The position numbers were made by a program, and so were the translations under genes. A model generated the notes under the pieces. The model did no database searches, had not been told where the DNA came from, and saw only the letters and a list, made by a program, of their open reading frames with translations. This document shows, piece by piece, positions 8,075-17,108 of a stretch of DNA of 46,737 bases; the stretch's first letter is position 1, and each line of letters opens with the position of its first letter. Source of the DNA: an uncultured Bacteroides sp. (GTDB lineage Bacteria; Bacteroidota; Bacteroidia; Bacteroidales; Bacteroidaceae); the NCBI RefSeq assembly GCF_905207245.1, contig NZ_CAJLKP010000049.1:1-46737 (forward strand), in the 5' to 3' direction.

Positions 8075-9781
8075 TTATCTTTCGTAGTCGATAAACAGAC
8101 GCAGGCACATAAGTTTAGTTATAACACCGTCTATTTTCTGCGTCTGTTTTCGCTTAATCGGCTTGCAATTCTCCAGCCTGTCACTATCCAACACGGCATT
8201 ACCAAAGCAGTAAGCGTTAATCGGGTTATCATTGATGTAGATATGCCCTGTTTTCGCTCCATGCTCAAAACTTTCTACCGGCGCAGTAAATGTTCCGTAT
8301 GTCTGTCGTATTCCCTTAATCACATTTCCGGCACCGGACGCAGCCAGCATATTTATAACCTCTTGACTTTTCCACGGGTCATAACCTATTCCCAAAATAC
8401 GGACGTGCTGATTTAGATACATCACGTAATCCACAATGCAGCGGTAATCTATAACATCGCCGTCGATAAGCATTAAAAATCCCTTTTCTGCCCACGTCCT
8501 ATACAGTTTCTCGTTCGGGTGTCCCGGAAGTGCGCCCTCCGGGAAAAAGTAGGCGGTATGAAAATAGAAACTTTTTTGCTCCTTGTCATAGATACCCATA
8601 GTAACCGCACTAAAATCGTCGCTTTCGCTTAGGTCTATCGCTACCATTGCGTCCGGTCTGCCTTTTATACCGTCTATGCTTATAGGACGGCTTATATGCC
8701 GGGCCAGTGTACTACTAATCCAGCTGCGCTGCTCATTCTCGGCATACATATTAAGCAGCTTTGTGCGAAATGCTAACATAGCCTCGCTGCCATTGCGGAC
8801 GGCATTTTTGTATTCCTGCCTGTAAAAATCCATACTAACCGTTACGCCTAAATGTGGGTGTACTTTAGCCCATGTACTTTCGTCGTCCTCCGCATCGTCT
8901 AAATCCGGCTCGAAAATGTGTACAAATACGCTGTCGTCCTCGTATTCCTCCAGCAACACGGATTTATAGCCCTGCAACATTTCATAAAATGGGCCGTCGA
9001 ATACATCGGACGCGGTTGTAATAATCACTGTTAGCGGATTCTCCCTAACACCCATAGACGTAGTTAATACCGTCAGCAGTTCGCTGCTACGAGCTTGGCT
9101 AAATTCGTCCATAATCACCGTACTGGCGTTCAGACCGTCTTTTGTCCGGGCGTTGGCGGTAAGGCATTGCGCAAAGGCGGTACGGTCTTTGCGTCGGCTC
9201 TTTATAGTCTGCTCATTCACCAAATAGCGGCGTTCTTTTGGGTCTAATTTCCGCATACAGTTACGGATAACGTCAAAGCATTTTTTAGCTTGGTCGCTAC
9301 TGTTGGCTCCGGTATAGCTTTCTGCGTTCGCGTCGCCGTACAGCAAATCATAGATAGCCAGCGAAGCGGTGCCGGTAGTCTTGCTGAATTTACGCGGAAC
9401 ATACAGCACCACTTCACGCACAACCCGTTTGCTACCACACCAAAAAGCGAATATACTGGCGAACTGGAAATACTGCACCGGCGTTAACTTGTACTGCTGC
9501 TGCCCAGTCTTTCCCGGAAAATAAAGACTTTCGTAAAAATCGCAAAACTGCCATACTTCCGTTACATTGATACCGTAACGGTCAACCAGCCGGAAAAAGC
9601 GTGCTACCGCCAACTGCTCATAAAGGTTATGCGCATCGGGATTATCCGCAACCTCTCGCACATAACCGTATAACCGGCTATCCACTTCGTCTAACCGATA
9701 ATGGCTTATCGGCATACTTGCCAGCAGGTCGGTAACGTCAGTTTTCGCCTGCCTCAGCTTGTCTTTTTCTTCCTCTGTCAT
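8075..9781 (-). CDS. Terminase large subunit
   Basis: A 568-residue packaging motor. The ATPase P-loop variant is 'YVPRKFSKTTGTAS' at ~residues 122-135. Walker B with catalytic Glu is 'TVIMDEFSQA' at ~220, followed by 'TVIITTASD' coupling motif. The RNase H-like nuclease begins with 'MVAIDLSESDDFSAV' at ~377, with later acidic residues. The order, length and motifs fit the HK97/Terminase_1-type family. It overlaps the small subunit gene by four bases (ATGA), which supports translational coupling. Confidence 0.95.
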   Translation of the reverse strand: MTEEEKDKLRQAKTDVTDLLASMPISHYRLDEVDSRLYGYVREVADNPDAHNLYEQLAVARFFRLVDRYGINVTEVWQFCDFYESLYFPGKTGQQQYKLTPVQYFQFASIFAFWCGSKRVVREVVLYVPRKFSKTTGTASLAIYDLLYGDANAESYTGANSSDQAKKCFDVIRNCMRKLDPKERRYLVNEQTIKSRRKDRTAFAQCLTANARTKDGLNASTVIMDEFSQARSSELLTVLTTSMGVRENPLTVIITTASDVFDGPFYEMLQGYKSVLLEEYEDDSVFVHIFEPDLDDAEDDESTWAKVHPHLGVTVSMDFYRQEYKNAVRNGSEAMLAFRTKLLNMYAENEQRSWISSTLARHISRPISIDGIKGRPDAMVAIDLSESDDFSAVTMGIYDKEQKSFYFHTAYFFPEGALPGHPNEKLYRTWAEKGFLMLIDGDVIDYRCIVDYVMYLNQHVRILGIGYDPWKSQEVINMLAASGAGNVIKGIRQTYGTFTAPVESFEHGAKTGHIYINDNPINAYCFGNAVLDSDRLENCKPIKRKQTQKIDGVITKLMCLRLFIDYER

Positions 9782-10167
9782 TCTTCGCTATCTGCTTTAG
9801 GTCTGATAATCGTAGGCTGCTTACGTTTCTTGGTAAGTTTCTTAGTAAGGTCTGCCAGCGGGTCGTCGTCTGTATCTCCTGCCAAATCTTCTACTGTAAG
9901 CCCTAACGCTTTCATTTGCCGCGTTACCAATTCCTGAGCTTCTTTTGCGATTTTGAAAACGGGGTGCGGTGCCAGCTTTTCGCCGTACCGGGTTGTTTCA
10001 TATACGGTCGTTTCCGTCAGTCCGTCTATTTGGTCATTTGCCATTTCCAAATTACGCATAGCTGAGGCCAAAGACAAAATTTGCATATCCAGCCCCCGGC
10101 TATAAACTTTGTTTGCCTTTAGCGTCTTGGTAATTTCCTTAACGTAGTCCTTTACTGTTTTAACCAT
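9778..10167 (-). CDS. Terminase small subunit (P27 family)
   Basis: A 129-residue protein with 'VKTVKDYVKEITKTLKANKVYSRGLDMQILSLASAMRNLEMANDQI', then 'HPVFKIAKEAQELVTRQMKALGLTVEDL'. This matches P27-family small terminases, in which a helical DNA-binding part is followed by an oligomerisation helix and 'P....A......R.....LGLT'. The C-terminal tail is lysine-rich. It recognises the packaging site, probably in the adjacent upstream intergenic region. Confidence 0.88.
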   Translation of the reverse strand: MVKTVKDYVKEITKTLKANKVYSRGLDMQILSLASAMRNLEMANDQIDGLTETTVYETTRYGEKLAPHPVFKIAKEAQELVTRQMKALGLTVEDLAGDTDDDPLADLTKKLTKKRKQPTIIRPKADSEE

Positions 10168-10357
10168 ATTTTGCTATTTTTCGTTATGTTTCGTTATAAA
10201 AAATCCTAAAAGCGTTCTAAAATCGGGATTTTTCGATTTTTCCGGGTCAACTGCCCAAAGTTCCGCAAATCCAAAATTTTACTCACGCACTTAAAAGAGT
10301 GGGGGTGAGGTTTAACGGGGTGTGCCCCCTTTTAAAAAAACGCCCCCGGTCTGTGCC
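10168..10357 (-). other. Non-coding gap between HNH and terminase; candidate cos region
   Basis: No ORF of note occupies these 190 bp. They contain G/C-rich blocks (GGGGTGTGCCCCC near 10,316 on the plus strand), an imperfect CTCAC...GTGAG repeat at 10,281-10,308, and A/T-rich flanks. HNH proteins next to P27-type terminases are known from cohesive-end phages, whose cos site is often between or beside these genes. I see no sequence that identifies the nicking site itself, nor a TAnnTTTG late promoter. Confidence 0.4.
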
Positions 10358-10696
10358 TTAGTCCCCTCCAAAAAAATTATTTACTACCTGCTGTATGTGT
10401 TCGGCATTGCGTTTCTTAGTAGCTTCCTTTCCGCTTCTCCCTGCCTCCGTGTGCGTCCTCACATGGCAGTCGTGGCATAGGGCCCGGACATTGTGTATAT
10501 CATACATACGCTGCGCTCTCTCTGCTTTTGTAAATGCCTCTTCAACCGGTCTAACGTGGTGTACCTCGGTAGCCGGTGTTAATCTTCCCTCAGCCTCACA
10601 CCTCTGACAAATCGGGTGTGCTGTCAATACATCACGGCGAAGCCTTAGCCACTTTGTTGTATGTATCAGCTGCTGATACTCTTTATCCTTTGCCAT
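10358..10696 (-). CDS. HNH endonuclease, terminase-associated
   Basis: A 112-residue protein with the HNH fold: 'HPICQRCEAEGRLTPATEVHHVRPV' supplies a zinc-binding CxxC and the catalytic HH pair. 'YDIHNVRALCHDCHVRTHTE' supplies the N, second CxxC and final H. It lies immediately upstream of small terminase, the position of HNH proteins that stimulate terminase cleavage at cos in HK97-like and related phages. The role in cos cleavage is inferred from that precedent. Confidence 0.88.
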   Translation of the reverse strand: MAKDKEYQQLIHTTKWLRLRRDVLTAHPICQRCEAEGRLTPATEVHHVRPVEEAFTKAERAQRMYDIHNVRALCHDCHVRTHTEAGRSGKEATKKRNAEHIQQVVNNFFGGD

Positions 10697-10697
10697 A

Positions 10698-10976
10698 TCA
10701 TTTTATGCGTTTAGTGTGGTGGCGCACTGGTGCGTTACCGTCGGGTGTAGGCTGTATATGCCCCAAATCGTCAAACATTCTATCTATATACCGCCCGTCG
10801 TCATTAGGCAAATCGTACTTTCTTTTGCCTGCCTCTTCCACACGGTCTAACAGTATATGCACAAATGCTACTACCAACTCGCAAGCGTTACTAAATCCGT
10901 ATTCCTGCTTTATCCTTTGCAGCTTCTCGTAAGTCTGTGGGTCTATAGATATATTTACCCTTTTTCTATTTCCCAT
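10698..10976 (-). CDS. Small ribbon-helix-helix-like DNA-binding protein
   Basis: A 92-residue protein starting 'MGNRKRVNISIDPQTYEKLQRIKQEYGFSNACELVVAFVHILLDRV'. The short strand (KRVNISID), then helix-turn-helix with 'S.ACE' fits the ribbon-helix-helix class (Arc/MetJ/CopG-like). The rest is charged and unordered. It sits between the SNF2 helicase (11-base overlap) and HNH gene. It may regulate late genes or assist packaging, but nothing in the sequence decides between these. Confidence 0.6.
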   Translation of the reverse strand: MGNRKRVNISIDPQTYEKLQRIKQEYGFSNACELVVAFVHILLDRVEEAGKRKYDLPNDDGRYIDRMFDDLGHIQPTPDGNAPVRHHTKRIK

Positions 10977-12345
10977 GATATTTTCCGATTAAGTAGTTAA
11001 GACTATCTAACAAACTCTGCTGCACACCCTTTTTGTTATCTATGGCTGCTGCGGCTCTTTCGTCCACGGTTCCGGCGCAAAGCAGCTTATACACGATAAC
11101 CGGGTGCTGCTGCCCCTGCCTGTGTAGTCGTGCATTAGCCTGCTGGTAATATTCCAGATTCCAGCCTGTACCAAACCAAACAATAAAATGCCCTCCCTGC
11201 TGCATATTTAATCCGTAGGCCGTACTCGCAGGGTGCGCCAGTAGTACGTCTATCTTTCCAGCGTTCCAGTCTTCTAAGTCCTTTTCATTTTGATAGGTAC
11301 GTACTTTGTAGCCTTTGAGCCGTGCGGTAATCCGCTGTACATCGTGTTTATACTGGTAAAACACTAATATGCTGTTTCCGTTGGCGGCTTCCACTATCTC
11401 AGCCAAACGGTCTAATTTTTCACCGTGTATCTCGTGTGCCTGCATATCTTCGTCATATATCGCACCGTTTGCAAACTGGCTTAATTTGTTCATCAGCCCG
11501 GCCGCTGAATTTGCCAGCACGTTAGTAGGTTCATCGCCGTGTTCTGCGGTAAACTCCAAAACCTTTTCTTTTTCAAACTTAGTGTAGGCTGTCATAGCCT
11601 TTTCACTCAAATACACATTCGCCGTGTGGGTTATCATATCCGGCAGCTGCAAATAGTCCTTTGCCTGCATACTTAGGCATATATCGGCTATCTTGTTCTG
11701 TATAATATCCTCGCATCCGCTCTTTACATCACATCGGACTATTATGTTATTCCACTTATGCGTTTCAAAGTATGTTTCACGATATTTGCTTACTGATTTG
11801 CCCAGCCTTTCGCCTTGGTCTATGCAGTACATCTGCGCCCATAGGTCTATCAGTCCGTTAGGTGCCGGGGTTCCGGTAAGTCCGATAACACGCTTTACGC
11901 TCGGAACTGAAATACGCATAGCCTTAAATCTTTCGCTTTTCGCGGATTTGAAACTGGTCAGTTCATCAATTACTAAAGCGTCAAACGGCAACTGACCGCC
12001 ATACTTTCCAACCAGCCACACAAAGTTATCGCGCCCGGTTACATAGACATCGGCTTTTTGGGCCAGTGCCATACATCGCTGTTTTTCCGTTCCTAAAACC
12101 TTTACCACTTTGAGGGCGTGCAGGTGCTCCCATTTTTCAGCCTCGGTACTCCACGTAGTTTCTGCCACTTTTTTAGGGGCCACAACCAAAACGCGGCTAA
12201 TCTCGCAGTCATCTATCAGCTGCTGCACTGCTGTAAGTGTAGATACTGTTTTTCCCAGTCCCATATCTAAGAAAAGACCGCATCGCGGATTATCTATAAT
12301 CCACTGCATGGCTGTTCGCTGGTATTCGTATGGCTTGTATATCAT
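10966..12345 (-). CDS. SNF2-like DEAD/DEAH helicase
   Basis: A 459-residue SF2 ATPase. Motif I is 'GLFLDMGLGKTVSTL', motif II 'DALVIDELTSFK' (DELT rather than DEAH), motif III 'GLTGTPAPNGLIDLWAQMY', motif V 'ASTAYGLNMQQGGHFIVWF' and motif VI 'YQQANARLHRQGQ'. It is shorter than cellular Swi2/Snf2 remodelers and matches the phage type found beside VRR-NUC nucleases. It probably remodels DNA during phage replication or recombination. It overlaps the VRR-NUC gene by four bases. Confidence 0.92.
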   Translation of the reverse strand: MIYKPYEYQRTAMQWIIDNPRCGLFLDMGLGKTVSTLTAVQQLIDDCEISRVLVVAPKKVAETTWSTEAEKWEHLHALKVVKVLGTEKQRCMALAQKADVYVTGRDNFVWLVGKYGGQLPFDALVIDELTSFKSAKSERFKAMRISVPSVKRVIGLTGTPAPNGLIDLWAQMYCIDQGERLGKSVSKYRETYFETHKWNNIIVRCDVKSGCEDIIQNKIADICLSMQAKDYLQLPDMITHTANVYLSEKAMTAYTKFEKEKVLEFTAEHGDEPTNVLANSAAGLMNKLSQFANGAIYDEDMQAHEIHGEKLDRLAEIVEAANGNSILVFYQYKHDVQRITARLKGYKVRTYQNEKDLEDWNAGKIDVLLAHPASTAYGLNMQQGGHFIVWFGTGWNLEYYQQANARLHRQGQQHPVIVYKLLCAGTVDERAAAAIDNKKGVQQSLLDSLNYLIGKYHGK

Positions 12346-12668
12346 ATCCTGTTAGTCTTGTATGGTTCTAAAACTTCGTCTATCGCTTCCTTACTGTCAC
12401 ACACATATACCGTATGCTCTATCTCCGTCATTTGTTTTATGCGTACTTTCTGTATCGCCTTTAGCTGCTCGCCCTTGCTTTTCAGTTCCACCCATACGGT
12501 AACGCCGTTTGGCAGCAAACAAATGCGGTCGGGGTAACCCACCATACCGGGGTTACTATATTTTAGGCACACGCCGCCCAGCTCTTTTACGCTATCTGCT
12601 AAATAGCGTTCTATCGCTTTCTCCGATACCTCGGCGTGTCTGACTATATTTTCTATCTTCTTTTTCAT
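12342..12668 (-). CDS. VRR-NUC domain nuclease
   Basis: A 108-residue protein with a PD-(D/E)XK core of the VRR-NUC type: 'GGVCLKYSNPGMVGYPDRICLLPNGVTVWVELKSKGEQLKAIQ'. The catalytic Asp is in 'GYPDR' and the E-x-K in 'VELKSK'. Single-domain phage members cleave Holliday junction-like or branched DNA in family precedents. Together with the SNF2 helicase it forms a coupled pair (four-base overlap), suggesting joint action on replication intermediates. Confidence 0.9.
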   Translation of the reverse strand: MKKKIENIVRHAEVSEKAIERYLADSVKELGGVCLKYSNPGMVGYPDRICLLPNGVTVWVELKSKGEQLKAIQKVRIKQMTEIEHTVYVCDSKEAIDEVLEPYKTNRI

Positions 12669-12732
12669 CGTAAACTGAGTTTTTATTTTTCTATAAATAT
12701 CCCTCTACGCGTATAGACGTGCGTTTTTTTGC

Positions 12733-12943
12733 GCAAAAGTGGGTATATATCTATATATTACATTACTTATATCTTTTATATAATTTCTTGGTTTACTTGG
12801 TTTACCTTGTTTGCTATTTGTTGTAAATCAGCGAATTAGAGGTAAACCGAAAAGGTAAACCGAAAAGGTAAACTGAAATTTGCGTTTACTGCCTATCATT
12901 ATCCGTATCTTTGCTTATCCCATAAACTCGGTTTACCGTTTAC
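12733..12943 (-). other. Candidate replication origin: AT-rich stretch plus iterons
   Basis: The only sizeable gap in the replication module (12,669-12,942). It holds a strongly AT-rich run at 12,733-12,787, then TTGGTTTAC twice in tandem at 12,788-12,805. On the other side are three 13-bp direct repeats GGTAAACCGAAAA (12,841, 12,854, and a variant at 12,867). Further GTTTAC motifs lie at 12,883 and 12,930-12,943. The motif is present in both orientations around a ~35-bp centre. This resembles an iteron/melting-region origin, but could be binding sites for a regulator. Confidence 0.55.
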
Positions 12944-15366
12944 TATAAATAGTCCTCTTGGTTTCCTCGTTTTATACGTCTAAATCCTTTTTGCGTTCCG
13001 TACCATTTAGCCGCGTGCTTAGTCGTACTTATCCGCTCCCAATCCGGCAAATCGTCTATCATTTTACACACTTTCCGGGATAGGTATTTATACTCCTTAT
13101 CCGACATATCCCGGCCCATTTGCTCGCAAATAAATTCGGCAGCGCATACCTTTTCACGCAGTTCTACGCCCTCCGCATCCAACGGGTCGGGGTTCTTTAG
13201 CCACCTGCGCCGGTCTATTATGTCACGTGTCGCCCAATCAACCGGAAGTTTTGTATCTAAGAATGTCTGCAACATCGCCACCATAGGGTCGTCGCTGTTG
13301 TCGTTGTATTCCTCTTGCCGTTGCTTTGCGCATACTTCCAGCTCATCACTTAAATAGAGTTTTTCGCCATTTCGGTAGTACGTTACAGCCTCAGCCCAAA
13401 GCTGGTCACGGTCACGGTCTAACGCTTCTTTCCAGTCCTTGAATTTCCGAAAAACGGGATTAACCGCGATAATCCAAAATCGGCGGTTTCCGTTGTCCCC
13501 TTTGAGAAACAAAGCCTCGTTTGTCGTTCCACAAAAAACGCATTGCCGCGGGTGCTCAGCAGTTCGTCGCCCGTAAGCGGCCCGGTAAATATCTATGCGC
13601 TTGGATAGATAGGCCTTCACACTCTCTACATCGCTGCGTCTGATACTGGCTAATTCCCCCATTTCGATAACCCACGCCCGGCGTAGCTGCTCCATGCCCT
13701 CTTTGCCCTCGGTGGTAGTTATGCTGTCATTAAACCACCTGCCACCCATTTTGCCCAGCAACGTAGATTTGCCCACGCCCTCCGGGCCTGTCAGAATCAG
13801 GCAGTAATCGTATTTGCAGCCGGGGTTAAAAACTCGTGTAACGGCTGCGGTAAAGTGCTTGCGTGTCATTGCCCGGTTTAGCTCGTTATCCTCAGCCCCG
13901 ATATAGTCTATTATCAGTTTCTCCAGCCTCGGCACGTTATCCCATTTTAGACCGTTGAGGTAGTCCCGGATAGGGTGGTAGCTGTGCTTAGTAAGTACCG
14001 CTGTAATTGCGTCAGATATTTTTTCCTTGCTTGTTATGCCGTAGTTACGTTCCAGCCACACGCGCAAATTAGCGTCGTCGTTATCCGTCCACTGCGTGGC
14101 GGACTTATTCCACGGCAGACCACCTATAACTGCGTCCACACCCGCAAACAAATCGTGTACGATATGCCCTTTTAGTGCCGGGTCATTTTCAAGAATCAGA
14201 ATAATGTTGCCCATTGTACACTGTAACTTACCGGATTTGCTATACTCTAAATCCGCTTTCCATTCGTCGCTGTATTCTTCCGGCAGCTCCACTTCCTCGA
14301 AATCGTCCGAAGCCGATTTGCTGCGCTCGCGTGACATCAGCAGTTTTACGTTACGGTCTTGGCTCGCCATTTCCTGCATAGCTTCGTAGGACGGTTTACG
14401 TGTAATGTCCTGTGCCCGGCTTCCCTCATCTTTCGCACCGTATAGGTGTATGCGGCATAGGTCGAAAGCATTACAGAGCTGTCGGCTCGCCGGGTCTGTT
14501 TCATGGTGTGAAAACGCAAATTTTCCCTCGTAACAGACCAAACCACTGGCGACACTCCCCATTTTGTAGGTATATCGCCCGTCGGCTCCGGTAGGCTCGT
14601 AGTAGTCGCCTAAAAATCGCTCTATCGCTTCCTCGATACTGTAGGCGCGGCAAAATGCGCCTATTAGTCCGGGTTTCTCTGTCGGGTCGCCTGCTTTCTT
14701 TATTTCGTGGGCTATTACGCTTCCCTCCCTGCTTGACATCGGCCACGCGCTTACGTCCCTGTAGTCCACATATTGCCCCAGTATCATATCCACATTGCAG
14801 GCTCGGCCGTCTTGATACTCGAAAACGAAATCCGCATCTTTTGAAGTACTCGGCCAGTAGAATAGGCGCGGAAGTTCGTAGGTTGTATCATCGAAAAGGT
14901 CTATGCCCAGCTCTGCGGCTATCTTACGACAAAGCGGCTCGTATTCAGCCGGTGTTACCTGCCGGTTAAGAGGAAATACCAATCTATAGCGTGGTGTCTT
15001 GTCGCTATGCTTGTGCGTGCTGTATATCATCGCAGCGAATCCAAAAGACATTTGAAAATCCTCCCACACGTTCAGCGTGCCGTAGTCAATATCCAGCGTA
15101 GCCACACTGCGGTACATCACGTTAGTATTTTTACGTATTCCGCCGCTAAGGTAGCCACCGACAAAACCGCCCACATCTTTTACGTTGCTTTGTTCCTCGC
15201 GCGTCATACGTGTGTATTCGGCTGCCGTTTCCCCTGTGCGTTTGGTTTCGCTACAGCGTTCCAGCAGTTCAGACCATTGCCAGTGCCTGTTACGCCACTT
15301 CTTAGATACGCGGCTGTGGGCGGTGGCTAAATCTACCGTAAAGTCATATTTCAGTTTTATTTTCAT
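12943..15366 (-). CDS. Primase-helicase: N-terminal AEP-like primase, C-terminal VirE/SF3-like ATPase
   Basis: An 807-residue protein. The N-terminal part has an archaeo-eukaryotic primase-like pattern: 'VATLDIDYG' (DxD) near residue 90, 'YSTHKHSDKTPRYRLVFPL' with the sTxH motif near 115, and 'ELPRLFYWPS'. The C-terminal part is a VirE/VapE-type helicase: Walker A 'LTGPEGVGKSTLLGKM' at ~525 and 'AWVIEMGELASIRRSDVESVKAYLS', with 'CVFCGTTNEALFL..DNGNRRFWII' after it. It would unwind and prime the phage origin. Its stop adjoins the iteron region. Confidence 0.9.
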   Translation of the reverse strand: MKIKLKYDFTVDLATAHSRVSKKWRNRHWQWSELLERCSETKRTGETAAEYTRMTREEQSNVKDVGGFVGGYLSGGIRKNTNVMYRSVATLDIDYGTLNVWEDFQMSFGFAAMIYSTHKHSDKTPRYRLVFPLNRQVTPAEYEPLCRKIAAELGIDLFDDTTYELPRLFYWPSTSKDADFVFEYQDGRACNVDMILGQYVDYRDVSAWPMSSREGSVIAHEIKKAGDPTEKPGLIGAFCRAYSIEEAIERFLGDYYEPTGADGRYTYKMGSVASGLVCYEGKFAFSHHETDPASRQLCNAFDLCRIHLYGAKDEGSRAQDITRKPSYEAMQEMASQDRNVKLLMSRERSKSASDDFEEVELPEEYSDEWKADLEYSKSGKLQCTMGNIILILENDPALKGHIVHDLFAGVDAVIGGLPWNKSATQWTDNDDANLRVWLERNYGITSKEKISDAITAVLTKHSYHPIRDYLNGLKWDNVPRLEKLIIDYIGAEDNELNRAMTRKHFTAAVTRVFNPGCKYDYCLILTGPEGVGKSTLLGKMGGRWFNDSITTTEGKEGMEQLRRAWVIEMGELASIRRSDVESVKAYLSKRIDIYRAAYGRRTAEHPRQCVFCGTTNEALFLKGDNGNRRFWIIAVNPVFRKFKDWKEALDRDRDQLWAEAVTYYRNGEKLYLSDELEVCAKQRQEEYNDNSDDPMVAMLQTFLDTKLPVDWATRDIIDRRRWLKNPDPLDAEGVELREKVCAAEFICEQMGRDMSDKEYKYLSRKVCKMIDDLPDWERISTTKHAAKWYGTQKGFRRIKRGNQEDYL

Positions 15367-15559
15367 CAGTTACAATCGTATTAAAGTATGCGACATCTTT
15401 GCTATCGCAATAAATGGTAACTCGCTTTATGTACGGGCGGCATTTGCTTACTATTACGGCGTGTGGTGTTGCTTCGTCCTCTAACCGCAAATAGATTTTC
15501 TGCATAAATTCCGCTGATACTTCCGCCGTTACGCTGCTGTTAAATTCTTTTTCGTCCAT
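15344..15559 (-). CDS. Hypothetical phage protein (71 aa)
   Basis: A small acidic protein, MDEKEFNSSVTAEVSAEFMQ at the start, with no motif I recognise. It overlaps the primase-helicase start by 23 bases and follows the methyltransferase beta subunit by three bases, so it is part of the same transcription and translation chain. A secondary-structure reading by eye suggests an alpha/beta mini-domain. No function can be offered. Confidence 0.65.
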   Translation of the reverse strand: MDEKEFNSSVTAEVSAEFMQKIYLRLEDEATPHAVIVSKCRPYIKRVTIYCDSKDVAYFNTIVTDENKTEI

Positions 15560-15562
15560 ATA

Positions 15563-16306
15563 TTAGTCCTCTGCTATATAGTCTATACAACCGTCCTGCA
15601 TATAATCTACCGGATTATCCGTTAGTCCACATTCACCGCCTAAATACGTATGCACGCAAAGCGCACAGTTACCGCATTTTTGTTCCTTTTCCGGTTCCGT
15701 GGTGGCTTCCATACTTTCGTGGTACAGCAGGCAGTCCGGTAGAAATGATAGGATATGTTTTATAACCTCAACCGTCCAACCATTACCCAGCATCTTATAT
15801 TGTTGGGTGCTACTACACCGCCATTTATACCAATCCGGTACCGTCTGTAATCGGGCGCACTCTGTCGGTGTCAGCCGTCTAATACGCCCGTCGGGTTGTT
15901 GTTCATCGGCTACCATGTAGCCACCACCTGTAAGCCCGGCGCAGTGCGCAGGCGATTTGTGGCTAACATCATATACCCGGTTTTGCTGGTATGGTTGCTG
16001 TCCGTTATTGCTTTCGGTACTTGGGTTTATTTGTTTTAGTTCCATAACTAAATTATCTTTTGCTACGGTAGTTAGGCAGTTTGTTTTACCCGCAACCGGA
16101 CAAACTTCTAAATGCTGTTTGTTTATTCCGCCTGTCTGCCTACCTCTCGACGCTACGCATATTGTTTCCATACTTCTATAAATTAATGTCATTCCGTTAG
16201 CCCATGCACCCTTATAGGACGTAGCCAAAAATGCCGTGGCTTTTCCGTTAATGCTTCTTATGTTTTTTAGCAGGTGGTCTAAACCTCCTTTGCTTTGTTC
16301 TTTCAT
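15563..16306 (-). CDS. C5-cytosine DNA methyltransferase, C-terminal (beta) subunit: target recognition and motifs IX-X
   Basis: A 247-residue protein that lacks the catalytic half. It carries motif IX 'IRRLTPTECARLQTVPDWY' and motif X 'QQYKMLGNGWTVEVIKHIL', preceded by a variable region that would hold the target recognition domain. The end has a Cys-rich stretch (KCGNCALCVHTYLGGECG). Its ATG lies two bases after the upstream TAG (TAGAATG), and its frame has a stop just upstream at 16,321-16,319, so it is a separate polypeptide. This is the arrangement of two-subunit C5 methyltransferases of the M.AquI type. The recognition sequence cannot be predicted. Confidence 0.78.
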   Translation of the reverse strand: MKEQSKGGLDHLLKNIRSINGKATAFLATSYKGAWANGMTLIYRSMETICVASRGRQTGGINKQHLEVCPVAGKTNCLTTVAKDNLVMELKQINPSTESNNGQQPYQQNRVYDVSHKSPAHCAGLTGGGYMVADEQQPDGRIRRLTPTECARLQTVPDWYKWRCSSTQQYKMLGNGWTVEVIKHILSFLPDCLLYHESMEATTEPEKEQKCGNCALCVHTYLGGECGLTDNPVDYMQDGCIDYIAED

Positions 16307-16364
16307 TCTACACCTTAACTAAATCGTCCACACCTTTACCGCCTACTTTAATCGCGTGCATCTT

Positions 16365-16373
16365 CCCCCCCCC
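16365..16373 (-). repeat. G9 homopolymer tract (in frame) in methyltransferase alpha
   Basis: Nine C on the plus strand; on the coding strand it reads GTA GGG GGG GGG AAG. With nine G residues the frame continues to the TAG at 16,310. With eight or ten a stop arrives within about ten codons. Confidence 0.9.
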
Positions 16374-16549
16374 TACGTGAAATATCGCGCCGTAGCCGCA
16401 TCCGGCGGCTTCATTACGTATTTTGTGGGCTATAAGGTTCTGCACGGTTTGGGCTTTCAGATAAAATTTTTCGTCCACATCTGCGTCGTCCTCTAAAATA
16501 TCCCGTAGTAGTATTCCTTTATCTTTGGGCTGTGGAATGTCTGTAAACA

Positions 16550-16558
16550 CCCCCCCCC
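16550..16558 (-). repeat. G9 homopolymer tract (frame-breaking) in methyltransferase alpha
   Basis: Nine C on the plus strand; coding strand GAG GGG GGG GGT GTT shifts the reading. Eight G would give GAG GGG GGG GTG TTT ACA and join the conserved downstream sequence. Confidence 0.9.
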
Positions 16559-17108
16559 TCCGTCCGGGCTGCGCGTATGTTAGTCCAGTAAATCCGTTTT
16601 CTAATTTGCGCCGATACTAACGCGCTATTTATGTGTACGCCCTGCAATCCGATAGCCTCAGATAAAACCTTTTCCCATTTCTTACCCATTTCCACATTTT
16701 CCAGCAAAAAGAATACGTTAGGGTTGGCTTCTCTGAGTTCGTGCAGTATTCGTATGTACTCCCAAAATAGGTAACTTTGCCCCTCAAACTCAAAGCCTGC
16801 ACGCTTTAGCTCCAAATAACGGTCTAAGGTGTATATTTCTTCGTTTTGTTTGGTACTCATTCCTACACGCTTTCCGGCGAAGCTAAACGACTGGCATGGA
16901 CTACCGCCCAGTAGTAAATCCACTTTGCCTAAATTCCGTGCGTCTATGTTTCTCACATCACCCAGCTGCACCGTTTCCGGAAAATTTAACTGCGTTTGGG
17001 CGATAGCGAATTTATCTACCTCGCTGGCATAATAGCGGTCTATCTGTGCGCCTAATTCGTGTAGTGCAATCTGTCCGCAGCTCATGCCGTCAAATAAACT
17101 TAATACTA

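Noticed and set aside
10316..10350. GC-rich GGGGTGTGCCCCC segment as a terminator
   Set aside because: The stem is only four pairs and no T-run follows in the transcription direction.
16308..16550. Independent gene of 80 residues
   Set aside because: It starts with a GTG right at the G9 tract and continues the conserved methyltransferase sequence (FTDIPQPKDKG). It is the displaced part of the alpha subunit.
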